A stretch of 64,000 bases of DNA. Origin: Mangifera indica. Taxonomy: Eukaryota; Streptophyta; Magnoliopsida; Sapindales; Anacardiaceae. The stretch lies in assembly GCF_011075055.1 (NCBI RefSeq), contig NC_058152.1, forward strand, positions 12,583,228-12,647,227, in the 5' to 3' direction. The stretch's first letter is position 1; every line of letters begins with the position of its first letter. Under the pieces are notes generated by a model, which saw only the letters and a list, made by a program, of their open reading frames with translations, was not told where the DNA came from and searched no databases. This document shows, piece by piece, positions 59,641-64,000 of the stretch. The position numbers were made by a program, and so were the translations under genes.

Positions 59641-62600
59641 GCGTCAGAAGAAGAAGAAGAGGAGGAGGAGGAGGCAGAACACATAAGAGAGGAGGAGGTG
59701 ACCGCCTTAGAAGAAAAAGAGTTGGAGTTGTCCTTGAACAGTAGCTCGGTTGTGGGAATAAGTAATCCAAAAACCATGAAATTTTTAGGGACGATTAAAG
59801 GATGGAAGGTTGTGATTCTTCTTGACAGTGGGGCAACCCACAATTTTATTTCTCAGAAATTGGTTGCAGAATTACCATTAATAGTGTCGCCCGTGAAGTT
59901 TGCAGTCACTTTGGGAGATGAGCGAAGAGTCCAAGGATTAGGGAGATGTGATGGAGTTGAAGTCGAATGTCAGGGAATTAAGGTAACTCAGAGTTTCTTT
60001 CCTTTTGAGCTGGGGAGTGTAGATGTAATTTTAGGAATAGATTGGCTTTGTAGATTGGGAGAGGTGAAAATTAATTGGAAATTACAAACAATGAAATTCG
60101 AATGGGAGGGACGACGTGTGGAATTAAAGGGAGACATCTCATTATGCAGAGCTGAATCTTCCCTGAAGGCTGTAATCAACTCTGTAAGAGAAGGTTGAGA
60201 AGGGTATTGGGTGGAATTCAGGGGTTTGTCGGAGGAAGAATCTAATTCACAGCACTTAGAACCAGGTCTGAAGGAATTGTTAGAGGAGTACCAACATCTT
60301 TTCTGTGAACCCACTAACCTGCCTCCAAGAAGAACCCAAGATCATGCTATTAGACTTTTGCCAAATGCCCCACCCCCAAACATACGCCCATACAGATACC
60401 CACATTTCCAGAAAAATGAGATAGAGAGAATTATTCAGGAGATGCTGGCAGCAGGAGTAATTAGACCAAGCGTAAGCCCATTCTCTAGTCCCGTGTTATT
60501 AGTAAAGGAAAAGGATGGAGGTTGAAGATTCTGTGTCGACTACCGTGCTCTCAACAAGGTTACTGTCCCAGACAAATTTCCGATTCCCGCCATTGATGAA
60601 CTGTTCGACGAATTGGCTGGTGCAACAATTTTCAGTAAGCTGGATCTGAAATCTGGCTACCACCAAATCCGAATCAGAGAAGAAGACATAGAGAAGACAG
60701 CTTTTCGGACGCATGATGGACATTACGAATTTCTCGTGATGCCTTTCGGTCTTTCGAACGCACCAACAACCTTTCAGGCAGTGATGAACGAGATCTTTAG
60801 ACCTTATTTAAGACGATTTCTTCTCGTTTTTTTTGACGACATTCTGATTTATAGTAAGGATTCAGGGGAGCATACAAAGCATCTTAGGATAGTGCTGGAG
60901 CTATTGAAGGACCACCAACTGGTTTTAAATTCCAAAAAATGTGCATTTGGACAGAAAAAAATAAGCTACTTGGGCCACATTGTTTCGGCAGAAGGGGTGG
61001 AAGCTGACCCCCTTAAAATTCAAGCAATGAAGACTTGGCCTATTCCGAAAGATTTACGAGAACTGAGAGGATTCTTGGGCTTAACAGGATACTACCGAAG
61101 GTTTGTTCAGGGATATGGCAAGATCGCTGAACCACTCACGAGATTGTTAAAAAAAGATTCCTTTGTTTGGAGTGAGGAAGCTACCCGAGCATTTGAGAAA
61201 TTAAAACAGGTGATGTCGACAGCCCCTGTATTAGCCTTGCCTGACTTTTCAAAAGAATTTGTTATAGAAACTGATGCATCTGGAGTGGGATTGGGTGCTG
61301 TTCTCATGCAAGATAGGAGGCCAGTGGCTTATATTAGTAAAGCGCTTTCAATTCAGAACCGGAGCAAATCTGTATATGAGAGGGAGCTGATGGCGATTGT
61401 GATGGCGTTTCAAAAATGGCGTCATTACTTGTTGGGAAGGCATTTCAAAGTAAAGACAGACCAACGGAGCCTCCGATTTCTGACAGATCAACGAGTTATT
61501 GGAGCTGACCAACAGAAATGGGTGATGAAAATGCTTGGGTATAATTTCGAAATTCTATACAAGCCTGGAAGTGAAAATAGAGTAGCAGATGCCCTCTCTC
61601 GGAAGTCAGAGGCGGATGGGGAAATTTGGGCAATCTCCACAACACAAATAATAGGCTTGGAGCAGGTGGAAAAGGAAATTTCAGAGGATGAGAAGCTCAG
61701 GGGTATAGTGCAGGATTTGTTGACGAATTCCGACTCTCATGAAGGTTACAAGCTGCAGAAAGGAAGGTTACTCTATCAAGGCAGGTTAGTCCTTTCGAAG
61801 ACTTCCTCTTTTATTCCTATTTTTCTAATGGAATTCCACGCCTCTCCGTATGGTGGACACTCTGGATTTTTTCGCACCTATAAGCGAGTTTCCAGCGTGC
61901 TTTATTGGGAGGGGATGAAAGCTACTGTGAAAAAATTTGTATCAGAATACGAAATTTGTCAGCGGATGAAATATGAAGCATCATCTCCGGCTGGACTGTT
62001 GCAACCATTGCCCATCCCTACCAAAGTATGGGATGATATTTCAATTGACTTCATCACAGGCCTTCCGAAAACAGCACAAGCAGACACCATTCTGGTGGTA
62101 GTTGACAGGATGACGAAATATGCTCATTTTTTGGTGTTGAAACACCCTTTCACAGCTGTTGAAGTCGCCAAGAAATTCATTCAAGAAGTTGTAAAATTGC
62201 ATGGTTTTCCTCGATCAATCGTTTCTGACCGTGATCGACTTTTTTTAAGCCAATTCTGGACGGAAATCTTTAAAGCTGCTGGTACCACGCTCAAGTTTAG
62301 TTCGGCGTACCACCCTCAATCCGACGGGCAGACGGAAATAGTGAATAGGAGTTTGGAAACCTATTTGCGGTGATTTTGCTTTCGTTAGCCTAAGCAATGG
62401 CCTAAATGGCTCTCGTGGGCGGAGTATTGGTTCAATACATCTTACAATGCATCTGCCGGCATGACACCTTTCAGGGCATTGTATGGTAGAGAACCACCGG
62501 CATTACTAAGATGGGTCGAAGAGATATCGAAGATAGATGAAGTCAACAAGATAATTGGGGAAAGGAATGCAGTGTTGGATGAACTTAAGGACAACTTGAG

Positions 62601-63213
62601 TAAAGCTCAAGAAAAAATGAAGAAACAGGCTGACAAAAGAAGGAGAGCAGTTCAATATTCAGTGGGAGATTATGTATTTTTAAAAATCCAACCGTATCGC
62701 TTCAAATCACTGGCAAGCCGAGCAAATGAAAAACTCAGCCCAAGATACTACGGTCCTTTCGACATACTGCAGAAAATTGGATCGGTAGCTTACCGTTTAA
62801 ATCTACCTCCTACTGCAAAGATTCATTCAGTATTCCATGTTTCACAATTGAAGAAAAGAGTGGGCCCAACAGTAACCCCTCAACCTCTTCCTGCATGCAT
62901 GACCGACAATGGAGAATTATAGGTGCAGCCATCTAAAATATTACAATACCGATACTCTCAGCGTGGGGAATTGGAAATCTTGGTGAATTGGGAAGGCCTC
63001 CCTGAATGTGAGAACTCCTGGGAATTATTCACCACTTTCAGAAATCTCTTTCCACAATTTCACCTTGAGGACAAGGTGCCTTTGGATGGCAGGGGAAATG
63101 TTAGGACTAATGTATACATATCACGCAGGAAGAAACACACTAAAGAGAGGAAACCAAAAGGTGACAACAGATGGGGACAGGTGTCACCCCAGCAGACTCC
63201 AAGGCCTTCATAA
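59641..63213 (+). pseudogene. Element A pol region: PR-RT-RH-INT-chromodomain, five stops
   Basis: Same frame as gag. An acidic spacer (EEEEEEEEEAEH) is followed by protease LLDSGATHNFIS (Asp codon 59824), reverse transcriptase ([14 protein letters not shown] and FFDDILIYS, 60835-60840), RNase H ([16 protein letters not shown]), integrase with D,D-35-E at 62047, 62227 and 62335, and a chromodomain (LVNWEGLPECENSWE, 62923-63078). In-frame stops: TGA 60196, 60523 and 62371, TAG 62386 and 62920. In the integrase zinc-binding motif the first Cys is Tyr (codon 61948). No frameshift. The last codons run into the 3' LTR and end at TAA 63211-63213, created by the only LTR difference. Confidence 0.92.
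63086..63098 (+). other. Polypurine tract of element A
   Basis: The purine run AGGGGAAA (63091-63098) directly before the 3' LTR, preceded by ATGGC; the primer for plus-strand DNA synthesis. Element B has the matching GGGAGGGGAAA in reverse at 63910-63920. Confidence 0.85.
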
Positions 63214-63776
63214 CCAACAAAGCACAGCAGGTCACAGACAGCAGCTGCAGAAACGGTTAAAGGAATGGTCACAGACGACAGCTGGAGAAACGGTTAAAGG
63301 AATATAAAAAGAGAATGAGCGTCAGGGAGAGGGACAGAAGAAAAATATGAGAAGAGTGGAGGAGAATTGAGGAGGGAGCAGACCTTTTGTAGGCTCTGCA
63401 GGCAATTTACTTATTGTTAAGTTTATTTTATGTAATTTGGTTTTCCAGAGTAGTATTAAGGAATTATTTCTGTAATCAGAAGAGATTGTTTATCTTTATT
63501 AGGGAATGTTGGCAGACTTTCATATTTTGATTGAACTAAACATATAACGTTCATTATTACACATTTGAGGATAATGGCTCTCCTCTGAATCTATTTTCTC
63601 TGTTCTGATTTCTTCTTCTTACTTCTTCTTATTACTTTGTCTTGAGTCCTGAGTTCCGGAGATAGTGCTCGCCCATTGCGGACCTTTAGACTGTGAGGCT
63701 GCTGTTGTGAACATCTACCCACAGGAGTTGAAGGAGGGCTCGTTACTGCTACTAAGCTCCCTTCAGGTACCTAACA
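63099..63776 (+). mobile_element. 3' LTR of element A
   Basis: 678 bp, same ends as the 5' LTR. It carries T at 63211, the single visible difference. Followed by CAATT (63777-63781), the right-hand target duplication. Confidence 0.96.
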
Positions 63777-63781
63777 CAATT

Positions 63782-63909
63782 GCTCCAATCCTTTGATGCC
63801 AGCTAGAATATTTTCCTCTCCCCTGCTGCTATGCAACTTACTGCTGCTGTGCTCCATTCTTCTTCTCTTCCTCTTCATTTTGCAAGATACATACACCCGA
63901 GACCTAACA
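63782..63909 (-). mobile_element. 3' LTR of retrotransposon B, proximal part
   Basis: Continuation of the LTR begun at 57124. On the minus strand it starts TGTTAGGTCTCGGGTGTATG, right after the polypurine run at 63910-63920. Element A split it at CAATT. Confidence 0.8.
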
Positions 63910-64000
63910 TTTCCCCTCCCATTGAGAGGCATCTTGTCCCCAAGGTGAAAATGAGGAAAAAGATGCTTGAAGGCTATATCAATTTCCCATGAATCCTCAC
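63910..64000 (-). CDS. Retrotransposon B polyprotein, chromodomain end (cut by window edge)
   Basis: Minus-strand open frame EDSWEIDIAFKHLFPHFHLG then DKMPLNGRGN, clearly homologous to the end of element A (ENSWELFTTFRNLFPQFHLE, DKVPLDGRGN). The rest of the element runs off the right edge, so its state is unknown. It shows that the outer element is a chromovirus of the same family in the opposite orientation. Confidence 0.85.

Larger units (their letters stand above)
57637..63776 (+). mobile_element. Complete Ty3-type LTR retrotransposon A (chromovirus), defective coding
   Basis: 6140-bp element: 678-bp LTRs, initiator-Met-tRNA primer site, gag, protease, reverse transcriptase, RNase H, integrase, chromodomain and polypurine tract. 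The gene order and the C-terminal chromodomain place it among plant chromoviruses; the Reina-like clade is my best guess. It is inserted in an LTR of a related element on the opposite strand. The LTRs differ at one base by eye, so the insertion is recent, yet the coding region has six in-frame stops. Confidence 0.95.

Noticed and set aside
58290..61307. Minus-strand open frames opposite gag and pol
   Set aside because: Shadows of the plus-strand coding frame; no motifs and no conserved start.
57637..63776. Element A as an endogenous pararetrovirus
   Set aside because: It has LTRs, target duplications, integrase and a chromodomain, and no movement or coat-type gene. It is an LTR retrotransposon.

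Overview
This is an AT-rich nuclear window from a core eudicot plant. Spliced TIR-NB-LRR (TNL) genes, relics of plant-specific transcription-regulator families, plant MITEs, a LINE and chromodomain Ty3-type retrotransposons all point that way. The TNL style (Ser-rich start, C-JID tail) suggests a rosid, with Citrus or a relative as my guess; the sequence alone does not prove it. There is no prokaryotic content, and I found no tRNA, rRNA or CRISPR array.

Layout. (1) Three TNL genes, all on the minus strand. TNL-1 is cut by the left edge (1-1296: TIR exon plus the start of NB-ARC). TNL-2 (12036-18345) is decayed: one splice acceptor is lost and there are three in-frame stops. TNL-3 (42436-49153) has five exons that join in phase to a 1172-residue open protein; it is the only gene here I would call intact. 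TNL-2 and TNL-3 lie in a paralogous block of about 10 kb (8.66-18.4 and 38.94-49.2 kb) that also carries a FRIGIDA-like relic downstream of each TNL. (2) Between the TNLs, on the plus strand, lie at least six broken copies of CG-1-domain (CAMTA-like) exons (4.5-8.3 and 27.2-34.2 kb). One is split by a 673-bp solo LTR with a perfect 5-bp target duplication. (3) At 20-25.5 and 53.9-57.1 kb lie relics of a clade-I TGA bZIP (TGA1/TGA4-like) gene. The first set sits in a 2.47-kb tandem duplication that also carries a LINE fragment. (4) The right end is a nest. A 6140-bp chromovirus-type Ty3 retrotransposon (57637-63776, plus strand) sits inside the 3' LTR of a related element on the minus strand, which itself sits in a TGA-like exon.

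Overall, one probably functional immune receptor (TNL-3) is embedded in relics of duplicated TNL, CAMTA-like, TGA-like and FRIGIDA-like genes, mixed by segmental and tandem duplication, MITEs and retrotransposons. The transcription-factor pieces do not form a working pathway with the TNLs; their clustering looks like shared duplication history. The least expected observation is that the plus-strand retrotransposon has LTRs differing at a single base by eye, yet six in-frame stops and no frameshift in its polyprotein. It was probably mobilised while already defective.
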